From: Pseudopyrenochaeta lycopersici
Lineage: Eukaryota > Ascomycota > Dothideomycetes > Pleosporales > Pseudopyrenochaetaceae
DNA: 64,000 nt
Direction: 5' to 3'
NCBI GenBank assembly: GCA_003313425.1
Contig: NHZP01000006.1
Location: forward strand, 62,001 to 126,000
The position numbers and the translations under genes are program-made. Within the stretch, counting starts at the first letter, position 1. Each line of letters starts with the position of its first letter. The notes beneath the pieces are model-generated. The model saw only the letters and a program-made list of their open reading frames with translations, did not search any database and was not told where the DNA came from. This document shows positions 1 through 10,540 of the stretch, one piece after another.

Positions 1-1328
1 GTGTGTCCAATTTCTAGACATCAGCCAGCCTCCAGACGTACACTATCAGCGTTCAGCGCATGCTAGGTATAGGCATTTCGGCACTATGCCGAAAGCACGA
101 CCGCTTAGCGATGTTCAGCACGCCTTCTTGCGAGCCCTATCGTACGTACCCCGCAGAGTTGCCGCTCTAGCTTTTCAAGCGGCGTAAATAGTAAGCATTG
201 GATATAACACCCTGCACTCACAAATTATAGGTTGACTGGTGAATATATTTACATAGAGTCAAGACCCAGGTTATTTGAGAGTGGTCAGTCTATCAGGTGA
301 AATAAATACCCTTAGGCTGTATGATTTCTATGGTAATTTTACGTAAAATGAGAAGCACGAGCACAACATGTGCCGATATCGCGGGCTTAGCAGGATAGAC
401 ATGATAAGTCTAGCACGATGCAAGCAAGCAAACTAGACGATTAAGAAATGAACTCAATATTAGGTGCATTTGACTACGTGACCTAGTCTGAAGAAATGCG
501 TTCAGTTAAATTTTAGGTTGTAGCTAACATGCAGCGCATAAAAATTTGTACGCTAAAGCTGTGGTATATGCTGTGTGCGGGCTGTAGCTGAGATGCATGC
601 TGCAGCTAAGATATAGGGTACGGCTGAGACGCACGCTACGGGCCGCACCGAAATGAACTGTTTTCATAGTCCGTGAAGGACATAATCTGTCGAATTTAGA
701 TAAATACATGACGGCAAAAAAGGGGGCTATAGATCCTTGCCTAGAGAGAGACTTGAAGGAAGGACATATGAAAACTTAATATACGGTGCCAGAGTCTGTC
801 AGGGTACAGTAATAATGTATCAATTCGAGTATTGTCAAAGCTTGAGCCAAAGAATTTTCCTACCGAAATGCAAATTTCTTAGCCTGCAGTCGGATAGACC
901 AGTACTAGAAAATCCGTATGCGGAGGATTTGATCAGCTGAACTTTTAGGCCATATTTCTTCCCTTTATAAGAAGCGCTTCACCGTGTGACTTCATGTTCA
1001 CATTGCAGATATAATGTTCTAGACTCGTGGGCTAGGATCATGTATGGGTTAAGTCTTTAGAGCTATCCACAGTTGCACTGCACTAGCTCTACTTGAGGTG
1101 TTCAGCTCAGCAATATGCGATACGAATTTAGCTCACAGTGGTTATATCTCGTATGATCTGTATCAGCTGTGTACAAACACGGCAACTGCCGAGTTCGTTT
1201 GTGTATAAGAAGCAATTGACCTTCAGGCGATGGCTTGAAATTAATTTGTGTAACCACTTAAAACACAGTCATATCTTATTTGACTCTACAACATTCTGAT
1301 CTCTATTACCAACCTACGAACAGAGAAT
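1..1328. other. Intergenic, no gene seen
   Basis: AT-rich sequence with only short reading frames that have no recognisable motif. The only structure I see is a short repeat cluster at about 580-640, listed separately. The right end presumably holds the promoter of the gene starting at 1329. Confidence 0.6.
580..640. repeat. Degenerate GCTGAGATGCA repeat cluster (left)
   Basis: Several imperfect copies of a unit like gcagctgagatgcatgc follow each other here. The same units occur in the opposite orientation near 3502-3565, on the other side of two peptidase-like genes. Too degenerate to call terminal inverted repeats. Confidence 0.4.
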
Positions 1329-2072
1329 ATGCCTCAATTCAAATACAGTGGCGTTGTTCCACCTGAGGACGAACTCCACCAGATAATAGAGGCACCTGCA
1401 TCTGGAAAATTCGGTGATACTCATAGCATCGCGCCAACCCAAGTTGCAGTGACGGTCACCAATCCTCCACCAACCCGTCAGGTTTTCGTTCCTCAATACG
1501 GTCCTAATGTGACGGGTACAGCGGGTTATAATCCCGCCAAAGACTGCGGCGGTAACTTCATGTCATCAAAGTTCCAGCCGAACAACAATTGCTACGCTTA
1601 CGGTTGCGACTTCGCCAGCAATAGCTTTGCTCAACCTGGGCGCATGCATGGAAATTTGATCACAGCCAGCACACTCAATGGCCCGTCCGTCCAACAATTT
1701 GCTGAGAAGGATGGGCTGATCAATGTTGGGACAACGATCGACCAGGTGAAGGCATTTGCAAAGAAGCGCCAGGCTGATGGCGGAACTGCCGGTCATTTTG
1801 TTGCATTGATGATATCTCCTGCTGAAAAAAGCTGGACCGGCGATTATCATTGGGCTCGATGTGATGATCCTATCAATTTTGCCTCCTGGTCTCAGAAAGA
1901 TGGTGGTGATGCAGTCACCAACTTCGATTTTGCAGGAAACCCGATTACTGATCCCTCAAAAGCGAACTGGACAGTTAATCAGGGACCACAGAGCGATACT
2001 ACAGACATGGTAATCGAGTATACGTTCTACACCTTCATGTTTGTTCCACATGGAACTGTTAGTATTGTATAG
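1329..2072 (+). CDS. Unrecognised cysteine-peptidase-like protein of bacterial type
   Basis: Intronless frame of 247 codons starting at an ATG. I do not know a named family. The centre has NNCYAYGCDFASNSFAQPGR (residues about 86-105), then GHFVALMISP and DYHWARCD. A Cys in an N-C-Y-x-Y setting followed by a small-hydrophobic-flanked His is the layout of NlpC/P60 or CHAP-like cysteine hydrolases, and I recall similar NCY...FAQPG...HVAL...DYHW arrangements in bacterial hypothetical proteins. No signal peptide or membrane segment is visible, so it is probably cytoplasmic. It converges on a papain-like gene that is also intronless, which suggests that the pair may have been acquired together. Function is inference; the frame itself is convincing. 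Confidence 0.65.
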   Translation: MPQFKYSGVVPPEDELHQIIEAPASGKFGDTHSIAPTQVAVTVTNPPPTRQVFVPQYGPNVTGTAGYNPAKDCGGNFMSSKFQPNNNCYAYGCDFASNSFAQPGRMHGNLITASTLNGPSVQQFAEKDGLINVGTTIDQVKAFAKKRQADGGTAGHFVALMISPAEKSWTGDYHWARCDDPINFASWSQKDGGDAVTNFDFAGNPITDPSKANWTVNQGPQSDTTDMVIEYTFYTFMFVPHGTVSIV

Positions 2073-2471
2073 GAGTGCTGGTTTTGACCCTGTACGAATC
2101 TGAAGTTAACAACTAAAGAGGCAGACGGGGAATGGTGGTGTTGCTGTGTAAGGTGTAGCGTAGGCCAATTTGACACTGATGTTATAGCGAAAATGGGATC
2201 TTGAGTACGATATGCGCGATAACATTAATGCAGAAGCCCCCATTTATGACTTTTAAAAGCTAGTTCGATTCGAATTTATCCGCATTAAAGTATTGCTCGC
2301 AACACACAGAAAGTGGAGCAGCAGCTGACACTTCAATGGCTCAGTATCGATGCAAAACAGCGTCATTATTTGATGACATCATTTTTCATAGCCCCGTGAT
2401 ACATTTAGCTAAGAAACATATAGGTATGGAGTGTACCTAGGTGTTACCATCGTTAATAGCACCTTCAAGCC
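2073..2471. other. Convergent intergenic spacer
   Basis: About 400 bp between the stops of two convergent genes. It should hold both 3' ends. No repeats or motifs seen. Confidence 0.5.
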
Positions 2472-3371
2472 TCAGCTTATACTCTTCTGGTTTTTGCGAA
2501 GTGTCCAAAAATCCGAGGTAGCTTCATAATCAAGGATCCAATTGTACGGCATGTAGAAGACTGGAGCACCTGGTCGCGATGAGTCTTTACCCCAAGAGTT
2601 TTGACAGAGGGCCATCTCCTTGTCATCATCATAGCCAATCATCAGCACCGCATGGCCCCCAAAATCGCCAGGCTTTTGATGATGCTTAATTGTACCATCC
2701 TTCCACAGATCAGGAAGCATCCAAATGCCATCATCAGTCTTCTTCCACGGCGTAGTACTTGAGAAGTTCTTGTAGCCAAAGACGATTGGGAATCCCTCTG
2801 AAAGACATTGTCTGGCGCTGAGAAGTGTTTCTTCCCCATCTTCGACCATTTGTGAAAGTGTCAGGTCTTCTACCCGCCGTGAGGGATCAAGGCGGCAGTA
2901 AGTGTCAATTTTACATTCTTCGGCTGTAGAATACGCATTTGAATTTGGCTCCAACTGCACACGATGTGCTGAAAATTCCCAGAGCTTCTCAGAACAACCT
3001 CCCTTCTTCTCGAGGCTTCGCAATGCTCGACGGCAATAGCAGCCGTTGTTCGGCGGAAGAGTCTCAGAGCCTGCAGAAAGTTCAGAGATACGCGCGTTCC
3101 AGTAGATGAAAAGGCGAGACGGTCCGTCATTCTGCATTAGGGTCTGTTGCGTGGCCTTCAGCTGGTACCATAGTGCAGCCGCTGTTGCATTAGCCACACA
3201 CGTGAGTGTACGGCCCTGATCATAGACCGGTATCTGGGACTGTGGATACAGTGTCCAGAGATTGACGCTGGGTGATATAGTAAGATTCTTCGGAGCTTGA
3301 TACGGCTTGTCCCGGTCGTCGTGAGGCTCTTCAAACCACCCTTGGTGACCATGTCTGGTTTCGGTGGCCAT
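2472..3371 (-). CDS. Papain-like (C1A family) cysteine peptidase without propeptide
   Basis: Intronless, 299 residues, ATG start. Catalytic elements of the papain clan are in order: oxyanion Gln52 and nucleophile Cys58 (DQGRTLTCVANATAAAL, spacing 6 as in papain), catalytic His240 in FGGHAVLMIGY, and Asn258 in CQNSWG. The usual GSCW after the Cys is replaced by VANA, a variant common in bacterial C1A-like proteins. There is no signal peptide and only about 50 residues before the Cys, so the inhibitory prodomain typical of secreted cathepsins is missing and the enzyme is probably intracellular or non-classical. Lack of introns and the bacterial-type motif fit horizontal acquisition, but I cannot test this. 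Confidence 0.8.
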   Translation of the reverse strand: MATETRHGHQGWFEEPHDDRDKPYQAPKNLTISPSVNLWTLYPQSQIPVYDQGRTLTCVANATAAALWYQLKATQQTLMQNDGPSRLFIYWNARISELSAGSETLPPNNGCYCRRALRSLEKKGGCSEKLWEFSAHRVQLEPNSNAYSTAEECKIDTYCRLDPSRRVEDLTLSQMVEDGEETLLSARQCLSEGFPIVFGYKNFSSTTPWKKTDDGIWMLPDLWKDGTIKHHQKPGDFGGHAVLMIGYDDDKEMALCQNSWGKDSSRPGAPVFYMPYNWILDYEATSDFWTLRKNQKSIS

Positions 3372-4015
3372 TTGGCGTGAATGATTTGAATTTAATTTTT
3401 CAAATAACCAGAAAATTGGTGCGGGTTTATTAAGAATTTATGCAGAATCATGGTAAGAAGGAATTAGAGCGCTGACATTATGGTTCTGGGAAGCCGAGCC
3501 TACAGGCTGCAGCATGCGTTTCAGCTGCATCTGCATCTCGGCTGCGTCTGCATCTCAGCTGTGCATTGTATACTAGCCGTAAACTGCATTTCAAACGTGC
3601 GTAGTGTTGCAGTACTGTGATATGACTAATTAATATGACAATACCAGGCCAGCAAAAGGTGCTGAGTCGTCTCTTAGGAGGCCGGATTCGTTTGAAGAAG
3701 TAATTGATTTGAGCTCTTGAATGTGTGGAAGACGCGTCATTGTGTGGTTACTACTATTTCCACATTGCACTGTGACCTTAGATTAAGTACAGATCTGTGT
3801 GATATAGTAGATAGGGTTATTCGTATCTAATCTTAGGAAGTGCGATAATAGCGCTTTCTAACTTCGGCTTATCACAGCTCTCTGTCGTCACACTCTTCTC
3901 GATGAGACCTGCGCCATTACATTGTCTCTGACAGGTACATCTTAATAAGATCAGTTTTCTGAGTAAATGACTCAATAAAATCAGCATCGGTTCTTGTGTG
4001 CGGTTCCCGCAGTGT
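3372..4015. other. Intergenic, no gene seen
   Basis: Contains the promoter side of the papain-like gene and a short repeat cluster near 3502-3565; the rest is AT-rich with no recognisable content. Confidence 0.5.
3502..3565. repeat. Degenerate TGCATCTCAGC repeat cluster (right)
   Basis: Imperfect tandem copies of tgcatctcagctgc. Reverse complement matches the unit seen at 580-640, so the two clusters are inverted relative to each other and flank the two cysteine-peptidase-like genes. Confidence 0.4.
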
Positions 4016-5846
4016 CTACGGCCTCCATCGCCAACCAGGATGTTTCCACTCTAGATTCTCGATCTCCTTGGGACTCATGCCAGCCAGAAGCTCATGCGCG
4101 CCGGCTTCGCGCTCGTTACGCTTCTTATTGTCGCTTTTCATCCACAAGCCAGCCGCAATAGCTGTCAAGGTCCATATTATGGCGCAGGCGAGGTTCAACC
4201 CATTGCCAATACGGTAGCCAGGGGCGTCTGAAGGGATAAATGTCCACGTGGCAATGAGACCGCCAATGTTTCCGAACATAACTAGACATTTATTAGCGAC
4301 ATATTCAAGATAGAAAATAATGCGAGATATAAAACCAACAAGAGGCAAAAAGTGAACGTAAGCTTACCGTTTGTGGCAATTGCTATAGATCGTGCAGAGT
4401 CGGAGATGACATTTGCAGAAACTTGCGCATTTGCCATGGCACCAAGCGTAAACGCAGTACTTGCTGTCAAGAAAATGGCGCCATATCGAATATTCGCATT
4501 AAATGTCGCTAAAAAGATAGCGTAACCTGCCATGACGGTGGGGCTATGAGCGAGTCAACGTGGTATTTGCAAGCATGCCATGAATACCGGTTTCTTACCC
4601 TGTGCAAGCAATGAGCCATTGTCTACTATCGAACCGCCAAGCGAGCGTAGGTATAAGCAGCACAAAGAATGCCCCGACGATGTACGGCGGGACTGTAAGG
4701 AGCTGTTGCTGCACGGTGGAACGACCAGGATAAATAGCGCGGATGATGGTTGGCAGAAAAAAGGAGATACCAAGGACGGTGATATTATTTAGAAGGAAGA
4801 TGAAAGCTGTTGAAAGGGTAATTGGATTGGTGAAGCCACGCTTGAGCTTAGCCGCATCAATCGTGTCGAGCAGTTGGGTTTGACCAATACGTTCTCCCTT
4901 AACACGGTTGATAGCGAGCTCTTTCTGCGACTCTGTGAGCCATCGCGCAGTCTCAGGGCGGTCAGTAAGAGTGAGGAACGATAGCAGAGCCAAGGCTATA
5001 GTAATTATGCCTTCGATAGCGAAAATCCTAAAATTTCCTTAGTCTCCGTCTGAGCGAACATTTATGCCAGGGGGATAGCGAAGGAATATTTCTCACATTT
5101 CCCATCTGTGTAGTTTACCGAAGCTTTTGAGTTTCAAAATACCACTAGCAAGCAATCCGCCGAAGGCGCCAGAGAGGGGAGCCATAGTCATATAAAGGCC
5201 TAAACGAAAAGCTAACTCAGATCGACGATACCAGCGTGAGAGGTAGTATGCAATGCCAGGCATCATGCCAGCTTCAAAGATGCCAAGCAAAAAGCGAACA
5301 GCGCAAGCCTGTGCGCGTGTCCTGACGAATGCCGTTGCGACTGAAACAATGCCAAAGCCAAGAGTAGTCGCCGGTAAGAACCAACCAGGACCTATGGGAA
5401 ATGTCAGGGCATAATTTGGTAGCCTTTGTCTGCCTTGAAGACGTACCCATGATTTTGCATAGAATCGTACATGGAATCTCAAAGAGAATGTAAGAGATGT
5501 AAAATATGGAAAGCACCATATTGTAGTCGAAGCCTTGGAGTTTCAAATCTGCCTCGAACCCGGCAAGCCGAGCATTTCCTGATCATTGTCAATATAGTGA
5601 AATGATTGCGAGGAATACCAAACTCGCAATATTGTGGAAGCCATTACCAATATTTGCGCGGTCAATAAAACACATAAGATACAACAATGCGACTGTAGGA
5701 ACAACGTATAGGTCAATCTTCAAGCGCAGTTTTCTTTCAACGGTAGCATCGTAGGTGCCACTAGCATGTGTCGAGGTGACTTGCTGCGCGGCTTGTTTCT
5801 CACCTTCCATCATCTCGGCTGAGTCTTTGTGATCAAGAATTGTCAT
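4016..5846 (-). CDS. MFS anion:cation symporter, Dal5/Tna1 (allantoate/nicotinate permease) type
   Basis: Six exons: 5846-5648, 5578-5447, 5391-5097, 5027-4599, 4543-4368, 4281-4016, all with GT-AG borders, giving 498 residues, the family's usual length. The upstream codon at 5870 is TTG, so MTILDHKDSAEMMEGEKQ at 5846 is the start. Family signatures: DLYVVPTVALLYLMCFIDRANIGNAR in TM1 (read across intron 1), FEIPCTILCKIMGPGW, RFLLGIFEAGMMPGIAYYLSRWY after TM4, and RPETARWL. About twelve membrane segments; plasma membrane uptake of a carboxylate or vitamin-like anion is known for the family, but the substrate cannot be read from sequence. It is divergent from a class II aldolase gene with a 691-bp shared upstream region. 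Confidence 0.88.
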
Positions 5847-6537
5847 AGTGGCCTCGAAATCCTTATGCAACGGAGAAAGAAAGGAAGTTAAGGTATAAGA
5901 GAGATCTAATCAGAGCTGCAACGTGCGAGATTGTTAATGATTTGTTGTGAGGAGCGAGATCTCTGCCTTTTCAGCTTAATCCAACTCGTGCGCCGATCTT
6001 CCCAAATTATCTCAATTGACCCCATGGCCTCAAAATTGCCCCAGGTAAGTGACCGCAGAAATCCACGCAGGGACACTACCCCAACCCCAGATGACGAATC
6101 CGATACATATGAAAAGCACAAACTAACCGCCAATGATCGGATAGATCATGCCGACAGCGTTGTTGAAGTGGCGTGAGTGGCTGTGTCGTGGCTACCACGG
6201 AATGACGAAGAGCTGCCCCGCGCACGTGATCGGACCGGAACGCCCCAGAACCGATACTAACGTCTCTCCCCTCTTTCGGAATCAAACTCGTTTTCCGGCT
6301 CAGAGATTTGGTAGGATCATATCGTTCTCAGACAAATGCCGCATCTGCTTGGCAGCCTGCTTGCCATGCATTTACCCCAGGTTTTAGTTTTCGGAACCGT
6401 CTCGTAGTGATGACACGGTCGTTAATAAGTCTCCCCTGGGCATGCGAATGGTGTGATCGACCATCGAGCTTTTGTTGCTAAATGATCTTGGACACCTATT
6501 TTTTATCTCTTCTATATATGTGAGATACACATTGGCC
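5847..6537. promoter_or_regulatory. Divergent promoter region, transporter / class II aldolase
   Basis: The 691 bp between the two divergent ATGs has no convincing coding content and must contain both promoters. Co-regulation is inference from the arrangement. Confidence 0.5.
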
Positions 6538-7583
6538 ATGTCACCATCCGCTGTAGTTATTAAGAGAGCTGTGCCTCTCGATGGCCCAGTGTGCGAAGGT
6601 AGAATTGTCTTTCTTCTTCCCTACTAGACTATTGCTAATACTGACAAAGAAGAAATTGCCAAAAAGGCCTCTACCACAAAAGACTGCTCAGAGTACAAGT
6701 CAGGCGACCCGTCATTAGCATACGTCGACTTTGAAGCTGAGAATCCACCTATTTTCGAAGACAAATACGAAGAGCGGGCGTACCTGAAGCACCGACTCGC
6801 TCTCGCATTTCGCATATTCGCGCAATTTGGCCTGAGTGAAGGTGTCGCTGGTCATCTCACTCTGCGGGATCCCGTAGAACCAGATAGCTTTTGGGTGAAT
6901 CCTTTTGGCACACATTTTAGTCTGATCAGGGATGAAGATCTCATTAGAGTGAATCACGAGGGTAAAGTTGTTGATAGCGGGAAAAACAAGCGGTTGAACT
7001 ATGGTAAGCACCCTGTTAACAATCTCTTGTCGCCACGATTATATTAACACCCTGCTTAGCTGCATACGCCATCCACGCTGAAATCCATAAAGCGCGTCCA
7101 GACGTACTATGTGCGGCTCACTCACACTCGACCTGGGGTCGCGCCATGTGCGCCACTGGTCGCACGCTCGATATGCTCACGCAAGACTTCTGTGTCTTCT
7201 ACAATGATCACATTCTGTATCAGAATTTTGGTGGACTGGTGCTCGACAATAGTGAAGGGCGTGCGATTGCCGAAGCATTGGGTGATCGAAAGGCTGCCTT
7301 GCTTTCGAATCATGGGATCTTGACAGTTGGGCCAACCATTGAAGCAACAGTGGCATGGTTTGTACTGTTCGAACGATGTTGTCAGATCCAGCTAGCAGCG
7401 GATGCTGCGGCTGCTGGGCGCGGAGTCCCGCTAGTGACCATAGGAGATGAAGAAGCCCAAGCGACATGGGAGGCGGTAGGAACGAAAGGCAATGGTTATT
7501 TTCAGGGCTTGCCTCTTTATCAAGTTGCGGAACGCGAGTTCGGAGAAAGGACACAGTTAGGACGAGGAGTAGCCCCTGCATAG
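6538..7583 (+). CDS. Class II aldolase/adducin-domain protein
   Basis: Three exons: 6538-6598, 6650-7003, 7060-7583; 312 residues. The acceptor at 6649 is required because the earlier AG at about 6627 leads straight into a stop. The class II aldolase fold is indicated by LTLRDPVEPDSFWVNPFG, the metal ligands His159 and His161 in CAAHSHSTWGRA, and His223 in LLSNHGILTVG. Members act as zinc-dependent aldolases, epimerases or decarboxylases; many fungal copies have no assigned substrate. Intron-free N-terminus and no signal peptide suggest a cytosolic protein. With the divergent anion transporter it could form a two-gene uptake and breakdown unit (inference). Confidence 0.88.
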
Positions 7584-9257
7584 ATTAATTATAATCTCAT
7601 TATTAACATACCATTCCTTAATCTAATAATAAAACCGGACCCGCCGCACCCTTGAGAGTAGTCTATGGCCTCTGAGTTGGTTCATCACAAGCATACTGTG
7701 CAATTAGATTAGATGTATGTACGTTTACCAATATGAGTAGTTCAGATCAGCCTAGATAATCAATTAAGCACAGTTCTACTCTGCAACTGTTACGGGATTT
7801 CACGGCTTCTACACCTCTAGAACATAGAACCTTTTGCGAGATCTTGAGAGTGATAGGAGTTTTATTACTCTAGCAATATTATTTAAACCTGAGCCTAGCC
7901 CTCTAGCGTCAGCGGTAGCTGAATTGAATGGATGGCCCAGTTTCGTTGACAGAGCATAGATAGTGCAAGTAATATATTGTAATAACTAAATGATTGTTCG
8001 GCAATAATTATACTTAGGATAACGTCTGAATATCATCGCTAAAACATTTGAACGGTCGCAATTGCGTCCACATTTGATGATCAAACGGCTGGCGCATCTG
8101 CTGCCCGAGTTGTAAACCGAAATTGCAGCAAGCAACGCGGAATGCAGTCTCTGTTCCGAGGTTTCCTTCAGCATGGCCAGCACGGTCGATTTGAAAGCAA
8201 GGTCGATTTCAAAGCATTTCTAATTAAACTGAACCTGGCTTTCTGCATTCCATGCCGATGCGGGCGAAATGCGGGGAATAGTGATGGCGTACAGAATCTA
8301 GGGCTGACTTCGCTTGCGCACTAGCTTCTACTGTGTGGGTATTTGGTGGTTTAGTATTGATTTTCGTCTTGGGGACAGGGCTTAAGCTGTCCTCCTAAGC
8401 AGGGAATCCTCTGCTGGGTACATATTGGCTTTTGCCGGTAGTGACTTGATTACTTTGAAAACAAGTGGGCAAGAGTGATTGTGGGATTATCAAGCCTAGG
8501 GCTTGCGTTAGCAGTTGCGGTTTCGGCTGTTTCTGCTGTGTCTTTTGTGTGTTAAGACATGGCAGTTTGTGATTAACTGATAGCATTTTCTAGTGCAGGC
8601 ATTAGTGTAGTACGCTATCTGCTGTACAAAGGTCTTAAAGCCTTTAAGCCTTTTTCATTGGCTAAATATGTGTTAGAAGCCAGGCTTCTTATTAGTTGGA
8701 GGATTGGTCGGCCACCTTGGCTATTCTGTGAAGATGCGCACTCTCAGTTGAAACTGCACAAGATGGTCAACGGTCTTACCTGCCCCGCCAGGAGCAGTCT
8801 AGTCGCATCACGGTGATTAAACTTGCGGTGAGAACGTACGAAGTCCCTTTACATTGTCCGCAGTGCTAGGAGTCTTTCTAGGCTTGAGCTTGTATGTTTG
8901 GATTCCCCAGCGTCAACACTTAAATTGGAGGTCAATTGTAGCCCTGTGCTCCGGTACCGCCTGATTCAATACGCCAATCGGAAATGTTTCGACTTTTAAA
9001 TGAAGCTCCATGGCAGGTGACGAAAGCACTACGCAATTCGTGTGGACACAGCCAGTTCTGTAGAGATGATATGTTAGTCATCGCGGCGATCATTAGGCAC
9101 AGGTTCCGCTCCGAGATGCATACCCTTGTAGGCCAAGTCTACCCCGTGAACTTTCAGGCAGAACATAAAAGTAGCCAGGTGCATTGTGACAGACCTCATT
9201 TCACGTCAGCTGTTGCCATCTCGATCAGCCTTCCGGATTCCCTTACTCATATCCCTT
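7584..9257. other. Intergenic, no gene seen
   Basis: AT-rich. Short frames such as 7986-8183 and 8395-8586 carry no motif. The stretch about 8600-8760 reads coding-like on the plus strand for some 40 codons but lacks a start and any recognisable family; it may be a relic. The right end is the promoter of the next gene. Confidence 0.5.
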
Positions 9258-10352
9258 ATGATGTTCAGCAAGATTACTACCTCTATTGTGCTTCTGGTGG
9301 GCATTGCCTCTGCCACTGGGCCTGAGCTGCCGAATTTCGCAAATCGCACCACATTTCCTAACGAACAAAAGGCGAATGTCACGAGGTTCTTGACTGAAGC
9401 AATGAACCTGGTCTCCGATCCACGGTTGTACCAGTACTTTATGGACCAGTGTATCGTACAGCAGGTATACCCACAGCTGTTCAGTATGCCGGCTGGATTC
9501 GTGAAACCTTTCAAGGCATTCGACAATCTGTATTTTGTCGGTCATACAGGTGTCCACGCTTGGGCAATTGACACCGGCGATGGTATCATCGTGATTGATA
9601 CACTCAACAATCAGGCTGAAATCAAGAACGTCATGCTGCCAATGCTTCGGGAACTTGGTCTCAAGCCTGAGAACATCAAGAGCGTCGTTATTACGCACGA
9701 GCACCTCGACCACTACGGCGGTGCGCTGTACCTGCAGGACACCTATAATGCCACGGTGTATGCGGCCGATGCCTTCTGGGTTGCGATGGCTACGCTGCCA
9801 GCAAACTCTGATCCTGCGCCACCAAGAAGAGGCATCACAGTGGGGGACGGCGAGAGTGTCACGTTAGGTAACACCACGATCAATATTCTCGAAACGCCTG
9901 GACACACCCTGGGCACCATCTCACTCAGCTTCCCTGTGACTGACAAGGGTGAGCCTCACATTGCGGGATTGATGGGTGGCACTGGCACGCCGGCTCAGCA
10001 GAATATGCGGGAGATGAAGGTCGCAAGCGGCCTTAAGTTTGCGCAATACGCAATTGACACCGGGATCGACGTCCTCATCTCGAATCATCAGGTTGCCGAT
10101 CATTCTGTTCAGAACGCCGACATCCTCGAGCACCTCGGTCCTGGTGAAGAAAATCCTTTTGTTCTCGGCACCCAGAACTATGTCAACTATCTCCGCATCA
10201 ATGCGATTTGCTCTCAGGTAATCGCTGGGCGTCAGGGGATGGATTTGAACATCGGTGGTAACACTACTGCTGGAGCTCAAAAGCGAGATGCTCATACATT
10301 TTTCGCACGCGCCTTCGCTGCTGAGGGACGAGGTGGCGAGTGCAATCACTGA
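9258..10352 (+). CDS. Secreted metallo-beta-lactamase-fold hydrolase
   Basis: Single exon, 364 residues from the ATG pair at 9258; the longer frame to 9186 begins before the signal peptide and is unlikely. Residues 2-19 (MFSKITTSIVLLVGIASA) look like a signal peptide, so the protein probably enters the secretory path. The fold signature is complete: THEHLDHYGG with His147, His149, Asp151 and His152 as metal ligands, then ETPGHTLGTIS with the third-site His, and ISNHQVADHS with the last His. Members hydrolyse lactones, esters, thioesters or lactams with two zinc ions; the substrate here is open. It converges with a Zn2Cys6 regulator ending at 10541. Confidence 0.88.
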   Translation: MMFSKITTSIVLLVGIASATGPELPNFANRTTFPNEQKANVTRFLTEAMNLVSDPRLYQYFMDQCIVQQVYPQLFSMPAGFVKPFKAFDNLYFVGHTGVHAWAIDTGDGIIVIDTLNNQAEIKNVMLPMLRELGLKPENIKSVVITHEHLDHYGGALYLQDTYNATVYAADAFWVAMATLPANSDPAPPRRGITVGDGESVTLGNTTINILETPGHTLGTISLSFPVTDKGEPHIAGLMGGTGTPAQQNMREMKVASGLKFAQYAIDTGIDVLISNHQVADHSVQNADILEHLGPGEENPFVLGTQNYVNYLRINAICSQVIAGRQGMDLNIGGNTTAGAQKRDAHTFFARAFAAEGRGGECNH

Positions 10353-10540
10353 GTAGTTGTGTCGCCATTGAGTCGATGTCCTTAAAAGAGGAAGTGGTGG
10401 TGCCTATAAAAGACTCTCAGGCGTAGTCGGCTAATTTGTATCATCTCAACTGCTATTGACATTGCAACTTGCTCTGAGGATGTCACTACGTAGCTTCGAA
10501 TTATGTATATATATCCTCAACCGTGGAATGAGTTTACTGT

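Noticed and set aside
7177..7581. Long frame antisense to the class II aldolase
   Set aside because: Shadow of exon 3; no motif and the sense frame has clear family residues.
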